From CAXMRP01 sp965216515 (lineage in GTDB: Bacteria > Pseudomonadota > Alphaproteobacteria > Rhizobiales > Afifellaceae), in NCBI GenBank assembly GCA_965216515.1, contig OZ244173.1, positions 2,418,001-2,482,000 on the forward strand: a stretch of 64,000 nt of DNA, given 5' to 3'. Made by a program: the position numbers and the translations under genes. The notes beneath the pieces are model-generated. The model saw only the letters and a program-made list of their open reading frames with translations, was not told the DNA's origin and made no database searches. Of the stretch, positions 17,920-26,828 are shown one piece after another (the first letter of the stretch is position 1; each line of letters starts with the position of its first letter).

Positions 17920-19587
17920 TCAGCTCCGTGTCCGCGATTGTGCCGCCGCGGCGGCCCGGGCTGCAAGGGCCCGTTTGAGATTCGGCGCGGCCGCGATCAG
18001 AGATTGCGTGTAGGGATGCTCCGGCGCGCCAAAAACCCGTTCAGTCGGCCCGTCCTCGACGATCCGGCCGGACTTCATGATCAACACCCGGTCGGTGATG
18101 GCCCGCACGACGCCCAGATCATGGGAGATGAACAGATAGGACACACCCAGCCGGTCGCTGAGATCGGCGAGCAGATCGAGAATCTGCGCCCGGATCGACA
18201 CGTCAAGCGCCGAGACCGCCTCATCAAGCACAATCAGCGAAGGGTGGGTGATCAGCGCCCTTGCAATGGCGATACGCTGGCGCTGACCGCCGGAAAATTC
18301 GTGGGGATATTTGTCCATGTCGGATGCCGCAAGGCCGACTTGCCCGAGCATGTCGGCGACCCGCTCGCGTTTTTCTGTTGGCGTCGGGACCGTCGCGTCG
18401 AGGTGGAAGGGCTCGGCGACCAGTCGCGCCACCCTGTGCCGGGGATTGAAACTGCCGTAGGGGTCCTGGAACACCACCTGCACGTGTCGGCGAATGCGCG
18501 CCTGTTCCCCGCCCCGGGCGGTCAGAAAGTCGTCACCGTCAATCAGCACGCTTCCGGCGTCGGGACGGTCGAGCGCCAGGACCATCCGCGCAAGTGTCGA
18601 CTTGCCACAGCCCGATTCGCCGACAAGCCCGACATTTTCGCCGCGGTCGATGGTCAGGGTCACATCGTCGACCGCGCGGAAACGCGGCGCTTGTTGAAAC
18701 AGCGATTGGCGCGGCAGCCGATAGTCGCGCACCAGGCCGTTCGCCGACAGCACCGGCGACCCCCGGCCCCCTGTCTTTGTTTTTGTCTTTGTCTTTTCCG
18801 ATCGGACCGGCCGATGGTCCGACGCGGACAACAAGGCCCTGGAATAGGGATGGCGCATCTGCGCGAAAAGCGTCAGCGTTTCGTTTTCCTCCACGACCGC
18901 TCCATCCTTCATGATCGCGATGTGATCGGCCATGTCCGCGACCACGGCCAGATCGTGGGTGATCATGATCAGCCCGACCCCGTCCTCGTCGACAAGGTCA
19001 CGCAGCAGATTGAGGATTCGCGCCTGCGTGGTCACGTCAAGCGCCGTTGTCGGTTCATCGGCAATCAGCAGTCTCGGCTTCAGCGCCACGGCGATTGCGA
19101 TCACCACCCGCTGGCGCTGGCCGCCCGACAGTTCGTGCGGGTACCGGGTAAGCGGAAACCGGTCCGCCGGCAGTCCGACCCGGTTGAGTGTCTCCCGTGC
19201 CACCTGCAAGGCCTCTGCCCTGTCGACCCGGAGATGAAGTCGCACCGTTTCCGCCACCTGCTCGCCAATGGTCTTCAGGGGATTGAGCGCCGTCATCGGC
19301 TCCTGGAAAACCATGCCCACCGAACCGCCGCGCCGTTCGCACATGGCATTTTCGGTTAGTGCGGTCAGATCCTCGCCGTCAAGCCGGACGCGCCCGGAAA
19401 GCTCGGCACCGCGCGGCAGGAGCCGCATGATCGAAAGCGCCGTCATCGACTTGCCCGAACCGCTCTCGCCGACCAGACCCAGAACCTTGCCCGACGCCAC
19501 GGACAGCGAGATGTCTTCCAGGATCGGCGTCCGCCCGATGGTCAGGGACAGCCCGTCAACCTGCAACAGCCCGGACACGCCGCTCAC
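17920..19587 (-). CDS. peptide/nickel-type ABC transporter, two ATPases fused
   Basis: 555-residue protein with two complete ABC ATPase halves of the DppD and DppF kind, like GsiA. The first half has Walker A GESGSGKSM, signature LSGGQRQRV and Walker B LLIADEP. The second has GESGCGKST, FSGGQRQRI and LIVLDEA. A short Lys-Thr repeat (KTKTKTK, near residue 267) links the halves. The C-terminal tail HPYTQSLIAAAP is the peptide-transporter type. It overlaps the DppC-like gene by 4 bp. It drives import through the two permeases encoded just before it. Confidence 0.92.
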   Translation of the reverse strand: MSGVSGLLQVDGLSLTIGRTPILEDISLSVASGKVLGLVGESGSGKSMTALSIMRLLPRGAELSGRVRLDGEDLTALTENAMCERRGGSVGMVFQEPMTALNPLKTIGEQVAETVRLHLRVDRAEALQVARETLNRVGLPADRFPLTRYPHELSGGQRQRVVIAIAVALKPRLLIADEPTTALDVTTQARILNLLRDLVDEDGVGLIMITHDLAVVADMADHIAIMKDGAVVEENETLTLFAQMRHPYSRALLSASDHRPVRSEKTKTKTKTGGRGSPVLSANGLVRDYRLPRQSLFQQAPRFRAVDDVTLTIDRGENVGLVGESGCGKSTLARMVLALDRPDAGSVLIDGDDFLTARGGEQARIRRHVQVVFQDPYGSFNPRHRVARLVAEPFHLDATVPTPTEKRERVADMLGQVGLAASDMDKYPHEFSGGQRQRIAIARALITHPSLIVLDEAVSALDVSIRAQILDLLADLSDRLGVSYLFISHDLGVVRAITDRVLIMKSGRIVEDGPTERVFGAPEHPYTQSLIAAAPNLKRALAARAAAAAQSRTRS

Positions 19588-20438
19588 CGGTCCCGCCGCA
19601 ATCTGGGATCAAGCAGGTCGCGCAATCCATCGCCCAGCAAATTGATTCCCAGGACGGACATGACGATCACCAATCCCGGAAAGATCGCCACATGCGGCGA
19701 CAGGGCGATCATCGTCTGGGCCTCGGCAAGCATCCGCCCCCAGCTTGGCATCGGCGGCTGGGTGCCAAGCCCGACATACGACAGCACCGCCTCGGCGAGT
19801 ATTCCGAAGGAAAACTGGATCGTTGCCTGCACGATCAGCGTATTGAGGATATTCGGCAGGATATGTTCGGCCGAAATTCGTGCCTCGCCCTTGCCGGCGG
19901 CCCGTGCCGCCAGCGTGAATTCACGGGTCCACTGCGAAAGCGCACCGCCGCGCGCCACACGGGCGAAGACCGGAATATTGAAGATGCCTATGGCGACGAT
20001 GGCGTTGACCGGCCCGGGACCGAAGACCGCGGTGATCATGATCGCCATCAACAAAGCGGGAAACGCGAAGACCAGATCATTGATCCGCATCACCGTTTCG
20101 TCGATCAGTCCCCGCCGCGCCGCCGCGGCCAGCCCCAGCGGCACACCGATACCGATGCCGATCGCCACGGCCACCAGCGCAACCGCGATGGAGTTTCGTG
20201 CACCAACCAGGATCATCGAGAAGATGTCGCGGCCGAAATGGTCGGTCCCGAACCAGTGTGTCGCCGACGGCGGCATCAGCTTGTTGCCGATTGCCAAAAC
20301 GGTCACATCATGGGGGGTCCACAGATAGGATATCAGCGCCATCGCCACGACCGCCGCCGTGATCGCGCCGCCGATCACCAGATTGGCGCTGACCAGTCCG
20401 ACCCGTTGCGGGACCGGTGCCGGGTTGCCGCCGGTCAT
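19584..20438 (-). CDS. peptide-type ABC transporter permease, DppC-like
   Basis: Inner-membrane permease of about 284 residues with the N-terminal OppC/DppC helix, then HWFGTDHFGRDIFSMILVGAR and the coupling EAA-type segment containing SVLGINLLGDGLRDLLDPR at the end. The ATG at 20438 is 7 bp after the stop of the DppB-like gene; a longer reading would run back into that gene. It works with the DppB-like subunit to form the channel of the peptide-type importer in this rutR-led unit. Confidence 0.9.
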   Translation of the reverse strand: MTGGNPAPVPQRVGLVSANLVIGGAITAAVVAMALISYLWTPHDVTVLAIGNKLMPPSATHWFGTDHFGRDIFSMILVGARNSIAVALVAVAIGIGIGVPLGLAAAARRGLIDETVMRINDLVFAFPALLMAIMITAVFGPGPVNAIVAIGIFNIPVFARVARGGALSQWTREFTLAARAAGKGEARISAEHILPNILNTLIVQATIQFSFGILAEAVLSYVGLGTQPPMPSWGRMLAEAQTMIALSPHVAIFPGLVIVMSVLGINLLGDGLRDLLDPRLRRDR

Positions 20439-20445
20439 CGGCCGC

Positions 20446-21396
20446 TCACCGGCCGCGGGCCCGCAGCCGCGGATCGGCAGCCGCATAGGCCAGATCGACT
20501 ACGAGCGTGACCACCACGACGGCAAATACCAGCAGCAGCACGACCGATTTCACGACAATCAGATCGCGTTGAATGATCCCCTGGAATACCAGCCGGCCCA
20601 ACCCTGGCAGGAAAAACACGTTCTCGATGACGATCGCCCCGGCAAGCAGAAAGGAAAACTGCAACCCCATGATCGTCAGCACCGGTATCAGCGCATTGCG
20701 TACCGCATGGCGCCGGATCGACTGCCCCCGGGTCAGCCCCTTGGCCCGCGCCGTCCGCATGTAATCCTCGTTCATCGTATCGAGCAGCGAGGACCGCATG
20801 ACCCGCGCCAGCACCGATGCCTGCGGCAGGGCAAGCGCCACCGACGGCAGGACAAGGGCTTTCAATGCCGGCAGGACACCGGCATCCCAGCCCGGGAAGC
20901 CACCGGCGGAAAACCAGCGCAGGGTCACCGAGAACACCAGCACCAGCAGCATCGCGAACCAGAAGTTCGGCACCGCGATACCAAGCTGCGTCAGACCCAT
21001 GATTGTCACGTCGGCCGGCGAATTGCGTTTTGTCGCCGCCCAGATTCCCGCCGGTATGGCAATCAGCGTCGACAGGGCGAGCGCCATCAGGGCCAGCGGC
21101 AGGCTGACCCACATGCGCTCGCCGATCAGTTCGCGCACCGGTGCGCGGTAGGTATAGGACGTGCCGAAGTCGCCGGTCGCCAATCCGGCCATCCACGAAA
21201 GGTACCGCTGCAATGCCGGTTGATTGAGCCCCAGTTCCTCCCGCAGCGCCGCGACGGTCTCCGGTTCCGCATTCAGGCCGAGCATGAACGCGGCCGGATC
21301 GCCGGGCACCACTTCCATGACCACGAAAACCACGATGCTTGCCGCGATCAGGGTCAGGAGCAGGGCGATCGTACGGCGGACAAGGAAATAGAGCAT
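20446..21396 (-). CDS. peptide-type ABC transporter permease, DppB-like
   Basis: Inner-membrane permease of about 316 residues. It has the classic DppB start MLYFLVRRTIALLLTLIAAS, the conserved VVPGDPA in the first periplasmic loop, and the EAA segment ARAKGLTRGQSIRRHAVRNA near the centre. The ATG at 21396 is preferred because it begins exactly at the conserved first helix. It lies between the solute-binding protein gene (upstream, about 110 bp away) and the DppC-like gene. Confidence 0.9.
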   Translation of the reverse strand: MLYFLVRRTIALLLTLIAASIVVFVVMEVVPGDPAAFMLGLNAEPETVAALREELGLNQPALQRYLSWMAGLATGDFGTSYTYRAPVRELIGERMWVSLPLALMALALSTLIAIPAGIWAATKRNSPADVTIMGLTQLGIAVPNFWFAMLLVLVFSVTLRWFSAGGFPGWDAGVLPALKALVLPSVALALPQASVLARVMRSSLLDTMNEDYMRTARAKGLTRGQSIRRHAVRNALIPVLTIMGLQFSFLLAGAIVIENVFFLPGLGRLVFQGIIQRDLIVVKSVVLLLVFAVVVVTLVVDLAYAAADPRLRARGR

Positions 21397-21505
21397 CAGA
21401 TCAGCCAACCGGTGCGGCAATCGGCAAGGGCCGCCGCCGCTTGGTCAAAGTATCGATGACAGGACACCGAGACCGATTGGCGGCCCCGGCATCCGTTGCA
21501 GCGGC

Positions 21506-23008
21506 TCAGTCCTCCCAGGACACGCCGGTCAGATCGTTGGCCTGGACCGGCGAATTGGCCCACAGGCCCTTGATCTTGGCGTTCCACACGCCGGCCTTGG
21601 CAAGCTGAAAAAGGAACACATTGACCGCATCATCGGTAATCTTCCGCTGCGCGGCACCCATCAGCTCCTGGCGTTTGGCCGGATCGGTGGCCTCGTTGAG
21701 GTCGGCCAGGATCTGCCTGAACGCATCGCTGTCATACTGGAAATAGTAACCGTCCCGGCCATAGATCCCGATATCGAGCGGTTCGGTATGGGACACGATG
21801 GTCAGATCATAGTCCTTGCCGCGGAACACCTGTTCCAGCCATTGCGCCCATTCGACATTGGAGATTTCCAGGTCGATGCCGATCTCGCGAAGCTGGGCGG
21901 CGACGATCTCGCCGCCGCGTCGGGCATAGGTCGGCGGCGGCAGTTTCAGCGTCGCCTTGAAGCCGTCGGGGTGACCGGCTTCCGCAAGCAGCGCCCTGGC
22001 CTTGTCGAGGTCGCGCGCATAGGTGTTCACCAGATCGACATAAGCGGGATGATGCGGCGCGAAATGTGTGCCGATCGGTGTGCCCTGCCCGAACATGGCG
22101 CCATCGATGATCGCCTGTCGGTCGATCGCGTGTGCCATGGCCCGCCGCACCCGGACATCGTCGAACGGAGGTTGCTTGTTGTTGGTGGACAGGATCGTTT
22201 CGCCTTCCGTCGAACCGACAACAACGGTGAACCGGGGATCGGCCTCCAGTTGCGGCAGGCTCTCCGGCGAGGGGAAGTTGGCGAAGGCATCGACATCGCC
22301 GGCAAGCATTGCCGCCACCGAAGCGGTCGGATCGGAAATGAATTTGAATGTCGCCGTTTCCAGCGCCACAGGCTTGCCCCAATATTCGGGATTTCTGGAA
22401 ATCTCGACGCTGTCGCCCTTGTTCCACTTCACAAACCGGAACGGCCCGGTGCCGACCGGATTTGTTGCATTGGTGTCCGCGCTCTCCGGCGCCACGATCA
22501 CGGCATCGCCCCAGCCAAGGTTGAAAAGGAAGGAACCGGTCGGCCGCTTGAGCGTGATCTTCACCGTCGAGGGATCGACCGCCGCAACGCTGTCAATGGG
22601 TTCAAACAGCGCCTTTTGGGCGTTTTTGGAATCTTCGGCCCGTGCCCGGTCGAGCGAGAAGACGACGTCGCCGGAATCGAAATCGGTCCCGTCGTGGAAC
22701 TTGACGCCCGCGTGCAGGTTGAACGTATAGGTCAGCCCGTCATCGGAGATATCCCAGCTTTCCGCCAGCGCCGGCAGCACGCTGCCGTCCGGCCCGATTC
22801 TCGTCAGGCCCTCGAAAATGTTGGCATAGACCACCTCGTCGATGGCCGCCGCCGCCCCGCCGGTCGGATCCAGGTTGGGCGGCTCCAGCGCCATACCCAT
22901 CGTCAGGCTGGTGTTTGCGGCCAGCGCCACCCCCGAGGTCAGGAGGCCCGCGCAGACGAAAAGCGCCGCCGCGGCCTGCGCGGCAATTCGATTGTTCGAT
23001 CGGATCAT
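21506..23008 (-). CDS. peptide-type ABC transporter solute-binding protein (SBP family 5)
   Basis: Periplasmic binding protein of about 500 residues with a signal peptide (AAALFVCAGLLTSGVALA, cut about residue 31) and the family 5 pattern: LAESWDISDDGLTYTFNLH followed by AGVKFHDGTDFDSGDVVFSL near 80-120. The ATG at 23008 is preceded by TTGGGAGAAG and gives a standard signal peptide; an ATG 11 codons earlier is less likely. It precedes the two permeases. The ligand is unknown: peptides, nickel, glutathione, opines and N-acyl compounds are all bound by this family. The adjacent deacylase suggests an N-acylated or dipeptide-like substrate. Confidence 0.9.
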   Translation of the reverse strand: MIRSNNRIAAQAAAALFVCAGLLTSGVALAANTSLTMGMALEPPNLDPTGGAAAAIDEVVYANIFEGLTRIGPDGSVLPALAESWDISDDGLTYTFNLHAGVKFHDGTDFDSGDVVFSLDRARAEDSKNAQKALFEPIDSVAAVDPSTVKITLKRPTGSFLFNLGWGDAVIVAPESADTNATNPVGTGPFRFVKWNKGDSVEISRNPEYWGKPVALETATFKFISDPTASVAAMLAGDVDAFANFPSPESLPQLEADPRFTVVVGSTEGETILSTNNKQPPFDDVRVRRAMAHAIDRQAIIDGAMFGQGTPIGTHFAPHHPAYVDLVNTYARDLDKARALLAEAGHPDGFKATLKLPPPTYARRGGEIVAAQLREIGIDLEISNVEWAQWLEQVFRGKDYDLTIVSHTEPLDIGIYGRDGYYFQYDSDAFRQILADLNEATDPAKRQELMGAAQRKITDDAVNVFLFQLAKAGVWNAKIKGLWANSPVQANDLTGVSWED

Positions 23009-23053
23009 GAACTCTTCTCCCAATTGGATCCGGAAACGCATCGGCCCGTCTGC

Positions 23054-24364
23054 TCAAACGGTCCGATCGCCGTCCCCGAAGGTTTCACCTGCATCACCGG
23101 TCAGCAGGCGATGCAGCGCCAGCGCCATCACCTTGGCACTATCCAGCATATCTTCGATGCCGACATATTCGTCCGGTTGATGCGCAAGGTCCAGTATGCC
23201 CGGTCCGTAGGCGATGCAATCGTTCAGGCGCCCGATCCGGTCGACATGTTTCTGGTCATAGGTGCCCGGCGAGATCACATAGTCAGCCGGTTTGCCCAGC
23301 ACATCGCCTATGGCGTGATCGACGGCACGGACGACCGGCGCCGACTTGTCCGTCAGTGTCGGGTTCATCTCGAAGAGATCGCGCATTTCAATACGGAAGT
23401 TTTGGCGCTGCGCGCCGACCCGGTCAAGCAGGTCCCGCATCTCCTGTTTGACGCCATCCATGGTCTCCTCGATCCCGAATCGGCGGTCGATCACCAACCG
23501 GCAGGAATCGGCCACCAGCGCCGCCGGAAACCCGTCAAAGTCCTCGCCCAGCCCGCCATGGATGGCGTTGATGTTGAGCGAGGAATAACGCGCGCCCTCG
23601 GGCACCACCGGCATGGCCGTCTGGCGCTCGGCAAGCGACGGATAAAGCTCGTTTTCGATCGCCGAAAGCACTGCCGCCATGTGCCGGATCGCACTGTCAC
23701 CCAGAAACGGCATGGAGCCGTGGGCGATCCGGCCGAATGTCTCCAGCTCCGCCCACCACAGACCGCGGTGGCCAAGACAGATCCGGTCCTTGTTGAGCGG
23801 CTCGGGAATGATGACATGATCGACCCGCGGCGCAGCCAGAAGACCCAGTTCGGCGAGATGGGCCACACCGCCATAACCGCCGGTTTCCTCGTCCGCCGTC
23901 CCGGATATCTCGATTGCACCGTCGAAATTCGGGCGCACCGCGAGATAGCTTTCCACCGCCACGATCGACGCCGCAAGACCGCCCTTCATGTCGCAGGAAC
24001 CGCGCCCGTAGATCTTGCCGTCTCTTTCTTCTCCTCCGAAGGGATCGACCGTCCATCCGGCGCCCGGCGCCACCACGTCGATATGGGAATTGAAATGCAC
24101 GCACGGTCCGGGCCCGCGGCCTTGCCTGCGGGCGATCACGTTCCAGCGCGGATAGGTGTCGCTGTCGCCCGGTGCGCCGGTCGCCCGCTCAAAGCGGATG
24201 TCAAAGCCCTGCGGACGCAGCCGGTCGGCGAGGAAATCGCAACAGGGCCGATAAAGATCGCCGGGCGGATTGACCGTTGGAATTCCGATCAGGTCCTGTG
24301 TCAGCGCGACGAGATCGGCGCGCCGGTCGTCGATCGCCGACTTCAGGCGGTCGCGCGCATCCAT
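23054..24364 (-). CDS. M20-family deacylase (ArgE/DapE type)
   Basis: Metallohydrolase of about 436 residues. The di-zinc site is readable: HFNSHIDVVAPG (His and Asp), GRGSCDMKGG (bridging Asp), ADEETGG (catalytic Glu-Glu) and IIPEP. A dimerisation lid is inserted in the middle as in the family. The start overlaps the stop of rutR (ATG and TGA share bases), so the two are coupled. It probably removes an acyl group or splits an amide from a compound brought in by the ABC importer encoded just downstream; the exact substrate is unknown. Confidence 0.88.
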   Translation of the reverse strand: MDARDRLKSAIDDRRADLVALTQDLIGIPTVNPPGDLYRPCCDFLADRLRPQGFDIRFERATGAPGDSDTYPRWNVIARRQGRGPGPCVHFNSHIDVVAPGAGWTVDPFGGEERDGKIYGRGSCDMKGGLAASIVAVESYLAVRPNFDGAIEISGTADEETGGYGGVAHLAELGLLAAPRVDHVIIPEPLNKDRICLGHRGLWWAELETFGRIAHGSMPFLGDSAIRHMAAVLSAIENELYPSLAERQTAMPVVPEGARYSSLNINAIHGGLGEDFDGFPAALVADSCRLVIDRRFGIEETMDGVKQEMRDLLDRVGAQRQNFRIEMRDLFEMNPTLTDKSAPVVRAVDHAIGDVLGKPADYVISPGTYDQKHVDRIGRLNDCIAYGPGILDLAHQPDEYVGIEDMLDSAKVMALALHRLLTGDAGETFGDGDRTV

Positions 24365-25014
24365 CACCGCACCTTCAACCCGTTGAGAAACACCTTGAGG
24401 ATCTCGTCGCGCGCCGCGCCGAAATGCGCCGCCCGTTCCGGTCCGGCCCGTTCGCCCAGAACCGCCCCGACCTGCACGTCAAAATCGGCATAGTGCTGGG
24501 TGACTGCCCAGATCATCATGATCAGATGGCGCGGATCGACCGGGGCGATCCGGCCTTCGGCAATCCATCGTGACAGGATCGCGGCTTTCTCATCGACAAG
24601 TGTTTTCAACTCGCACCGCAGGAAATCACCGATCAGCGGCGCGCCCCGGATCACCTCGGTGGCGAACAGCCGCGAGGCTTCCGGTTCATCGCGCGCCATC
24701 GTCACCTTGGCTTCGATATACCGGGATATCTCCGCAAGCGGGTCACCGTCGGGATCAAGCTCGGCCAGCGGCCTGAGCCAGGTGTCCAGTGTCTGTTCCA
24801 GAACCGCGAGATACAGCGCATCCTTGCTGTTGAAATAGTAGAGCAGGTTCGGCTTCGACATGCCGGCCCGGTCGGCGATCTGGTCGAGCGTGGCACCCCG
24901 GAAACCGTGGGTCGAAAACACCGCCAGCGCCCCGTCGAGAATAGCCTGCCGGTTGGCCGACTGTATTCGCGACGGCGCCTTGATCTCAGAATCGGACCCG
25001 ACCTGTGCGCTCAC
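24364..25014 (-). CDS. rutR: TetR-family regulator RutR
   Basis: 216-residue regulator that looks like an RutR orthologue: HTH region ANRQAILDGALAVFSTHGFR and LDQIADRAGMSKPNLLYYF at 19-65, then the RutR-type ligand domain with SRLFATEVIRGAPL, LVDEKAAILSRWI and DPRHLIMMIWAVTQHYADF. In E. coli RutR binds uracil and thymine and is released from a TTGACCANNTGGTCAA operator. Such an operator is found 115 bp upstream of this gene. rutR leads a unit with the M20 deacylase, an ABC importer and an ALDH, and is divergent from the pyrimidine catabolic genes it probably controls. Confidence 0.9.
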   Translation of the reverse strand: MSAQVGSDSEIKAPSRIQSANRQAILDGALAVFSTHGFRGATLDQIADRAGMSKPNLLYYFNSKDALYLAVLEQTLDTWLRPLAELDPDGDPLAEISRYIEAKVTMARDEPEASRLFATEVIRGAPLIGDFLRCELKTLVDEKAAILSRWIAEGRIAPVDPRHLIMMIWAVTQHYADFDVQVGAVLGERAGPERAAHFGAARDEILKVFLNGLKVR

Positions 25015-25128
25015 CCAATCCTCCGACGTCGGGCTTCCGCCCGGTGTGCGGCGCCCGACCGGAGCGCTCGATGCCCCTGCGACGGACTTTCATCTTGACC
25101 GACCGGAGCGGCCAACCTAGCGTATATT

Positions 25129-25144
25129 TTGACCATTTAGTCAA
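25129..25144. promoter_or_regulatory. RutR operator
   Basis: TTGACCATTTAGTCAA matches the E. coli RutR consensus TTGACCANNTGGTCAA at all but one fixed position. It lies in the 256-bp gap between rutR (leftward) and the cupin/pyrimidine genes (rightward), about 115 bp before the rutR start and 127 bp before the cupin start. Position and neighbours make control of both units likely; binding is inferred. Confidence 0.85.
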
Positions 25145-25270
25145 GAAACTCGATGATGGGGTCAAGGCCGGACAAAACGAGGGCGCGGCAATCCGGTTCG
25201 GGACACGTCCCGCGACCATTGGTGTGGACCGGTTGGGTTGTCCCGTCACGTCACCTGCGGCTGGGAATTG

Positions 25271-25555
25271 ATGCGCGAAAAAGCGATAGCCGACGTAATG
25301 ATAGACGACGCGCGCGTTCGCGTGACCCGGTTTGAGTTTGCGCCGGGGGCGGAAACCGGATGGCACCGGCACCAGTACGACTATGTGATCACCGCGATCA
25401 CCGATTGCGAAATGATGCTGGAAGAGCCGGGCGGCGAAACACGGAACACGCATGTAACGGCTGGCGCGGCCTATCGCCGGCATCAGGGCGTGGAACACAA
25501 TGTCGTCAATGCCGGCCGGTCACCGATGGTCTTTGTCGAGGTTGAACTGAAATAG
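25271..25555 (+). CDS. small cupin-domain protein
   Basis: 94-residue single-domain cupin: it has GWHRHQYDYVITAITD as the first cupin motif (two His and a metal-binding pattern) and HQGVEHNVVNAG as the second. It is cytoplasmic (no signal peptide). The ATG at 25271 fits the domain start; an upstream in-frame ATG would add 11 residues unlike the family. It is the first gene after the RutR operator on the plus strand and lies 10 bp before the amidase gene. Small cupins are often found in pyrimidine catabolic operons; the function is unknown. Confidence 0.8.
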   Translation: MREKAIADVMIDDARVRVTRFEFAPGAETGWHRHQYDYVITAITDCEMMLEEPGGETRNTHVTAGAAYRRHQGVEHNVVNAGRSPMVFVEVELK

Positions 25556-25565
25556 GAAAAGCATC

Positions 25566-26816
25566 ATGGCGGAACCGGGAGCAAATCTGAAAGTCGATGG
25601 CGACCGGCTCTGGTCGACGATTCACGAAATCGCGAAAATTGGACCCGGCGTGCGTGGCGGCTCCAATCGCCAGACGCTCACCGACGCCGACGCCGAGGGC
25701 CGCAAGCTGTTTCAGCGCTGGTGCGAGGACGCCGGTCTGACCATCGGCGTCGACCAGATGGGCAACATGTTCGCCCGCCGTGACGGCAGCGACCCCGATG
25801 CCTTGCCGGTCTATGTTGGCTCCCACCTCGACACCCAGCCGACCGGCGGCCGTTACGATGGTGTTCTCGGCGTCCTGGGCGGACTGGAAATCGTCCGCAC
25901 GCTCAACGATCTGGGGATCAGGACCAGGCATCCGATCGTCGTCACCAACTGGACCAACGAGGAGGGCACCCGCTTTGCCCCGCCGATGTTGGCATCCGGC
26001 GTTTTTGCCGGCGTACACACGCTGGGCTGGGCTTACGCCAGGCAGGACGCCGACGGCGCAACAGTGGGCGCCGAACTGGAGCGTATCGGATGGAAGGGCG
26101 AGGAAGAGGTTGGTGCCCGCAAAATGCACGCTTTCTTTGAGCTGCATATCGAACAGGGACCGATCCTGGAGGCCGAGGGCAAGGATATCGGCGTGGTCAC
26201 CCATGGCCAGGGTCTGAACTGGACCCAGATCACATTGACCGGGAAGGAGAGCCACACCGGTTCCACGCCCATGCCCATGCGCGTCAATGCCGGCCTCGGC
26301 ATGGCCCGCATCACCGAACTGGTGAACATTATCGCGCTTGACCATGCGCCCGACGCCGTCGGCGCCGTCGGCCATTGCGATGTCTATCCCAATTCCCGGA
26401 ACATTATCCCGGGCAAGGTGGTCTTCACCGTCGACCAGCGCTCACCGGACAAGGATACGATGGTGGCGATGGAACGCCGGCTGCACGAAGGCGCCAGGAA
26501 GATCGCCGAGGAGATCGGTCTCGGGATCGAGATGGAGAAGGTCGGTTACTTCGATCCGGTCACGTTCGACGAAGGATGCGTGACGGCGGTGCGCGATGCG
26601 GCCGAAAGGCTGGGATACTCCCACCGCAACCTGATATCGGGCGCCGGACATGACGCCTGCTGGATCAACAGGGTCGCCCCGACCGCCATGGTCATGTGCC
26701 CCTGCGTCGACGGTCTTTCGCACAATGAGGACGAGGACATCTCAATCGAATGGGCGACCGCCGGCGCCAATGTTTTGTTTCATGCGGTCGTCGAGACGGC
26801 GGAAATTCTAGAATAG
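25566..26816 (+). CDS. Zn-dependent amidase, beta-ureidopropionase/N-carbamoylase type
   Basis: 416-residue M20-related hydrolase of the hydantoinase/carbamoylase amidase family. Metal ligands are seen in YVGSHLDTQPTGGRYDGVLG (His, Asp), WTNEEGTRFAPPML (Glu-Glu) and FELHIEQGPILE (His), and GAGHDACW and PCVDGLSHNEDE supply the C-terminal ligands. In the reductive pyrimidine pathway the enzyme cleaves N-carbamoyl-beta-alanine or N-carbamoyl-beta-aminoisobutyrate to the beta-amino acid, CO2 and ammonia. It sits directly before the dihydropyrimidinase gene (12 bp), which supports this role over L-carbamoylase activity in hydantoin use. I propose the third step of pyrimidine catabolism. Confidence 0.88.
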   Translation: MAEPGANLKVDGDRLWSTIHEIAKIGPGVRGGSNRQTLTDADAEGRKLFQRWCEDAGLTIGVDQMGNMFARRDGSDPDALPVYVGSHLDTQPTGGRYDGVLGVLGGLEIVRTLNDLGIRTRHPIVVTNWTNEEGTRFAPPMLASGVFAGVHTLGWAYARQDADGATVGAELERIGWKGEEEVGARKMHAFFELHIEQGPILEAEGKDIGVVTHGQGLNWTQITLTGKESHTGSTPMPMRVNAGLGMARITELVNIIALDHAPDAVGAVGHCDVYPNSRNIIPGKVVFTVDQRSPDKDTMVAMERRLHEGARKIAEEIGLGIEMEKVGYFDPVTFDEGCVTAVRDAAERLGYSHRNLISGAGHDACWINRVAPTAMVMCPCVDGLSHNEDEDISIEWATAGANVLFHAVVETAEILE

Positions 26817-26828
26817 ACGGAGCGGACC

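Noticed and set aside
21788..24493. 900-codon open frame opposite the solute-binding protein and deacylase genes
   Set aside because: It spans two well-supported genes and their gap on the other strand and has no recognisable domain; a GC-bias artefact.
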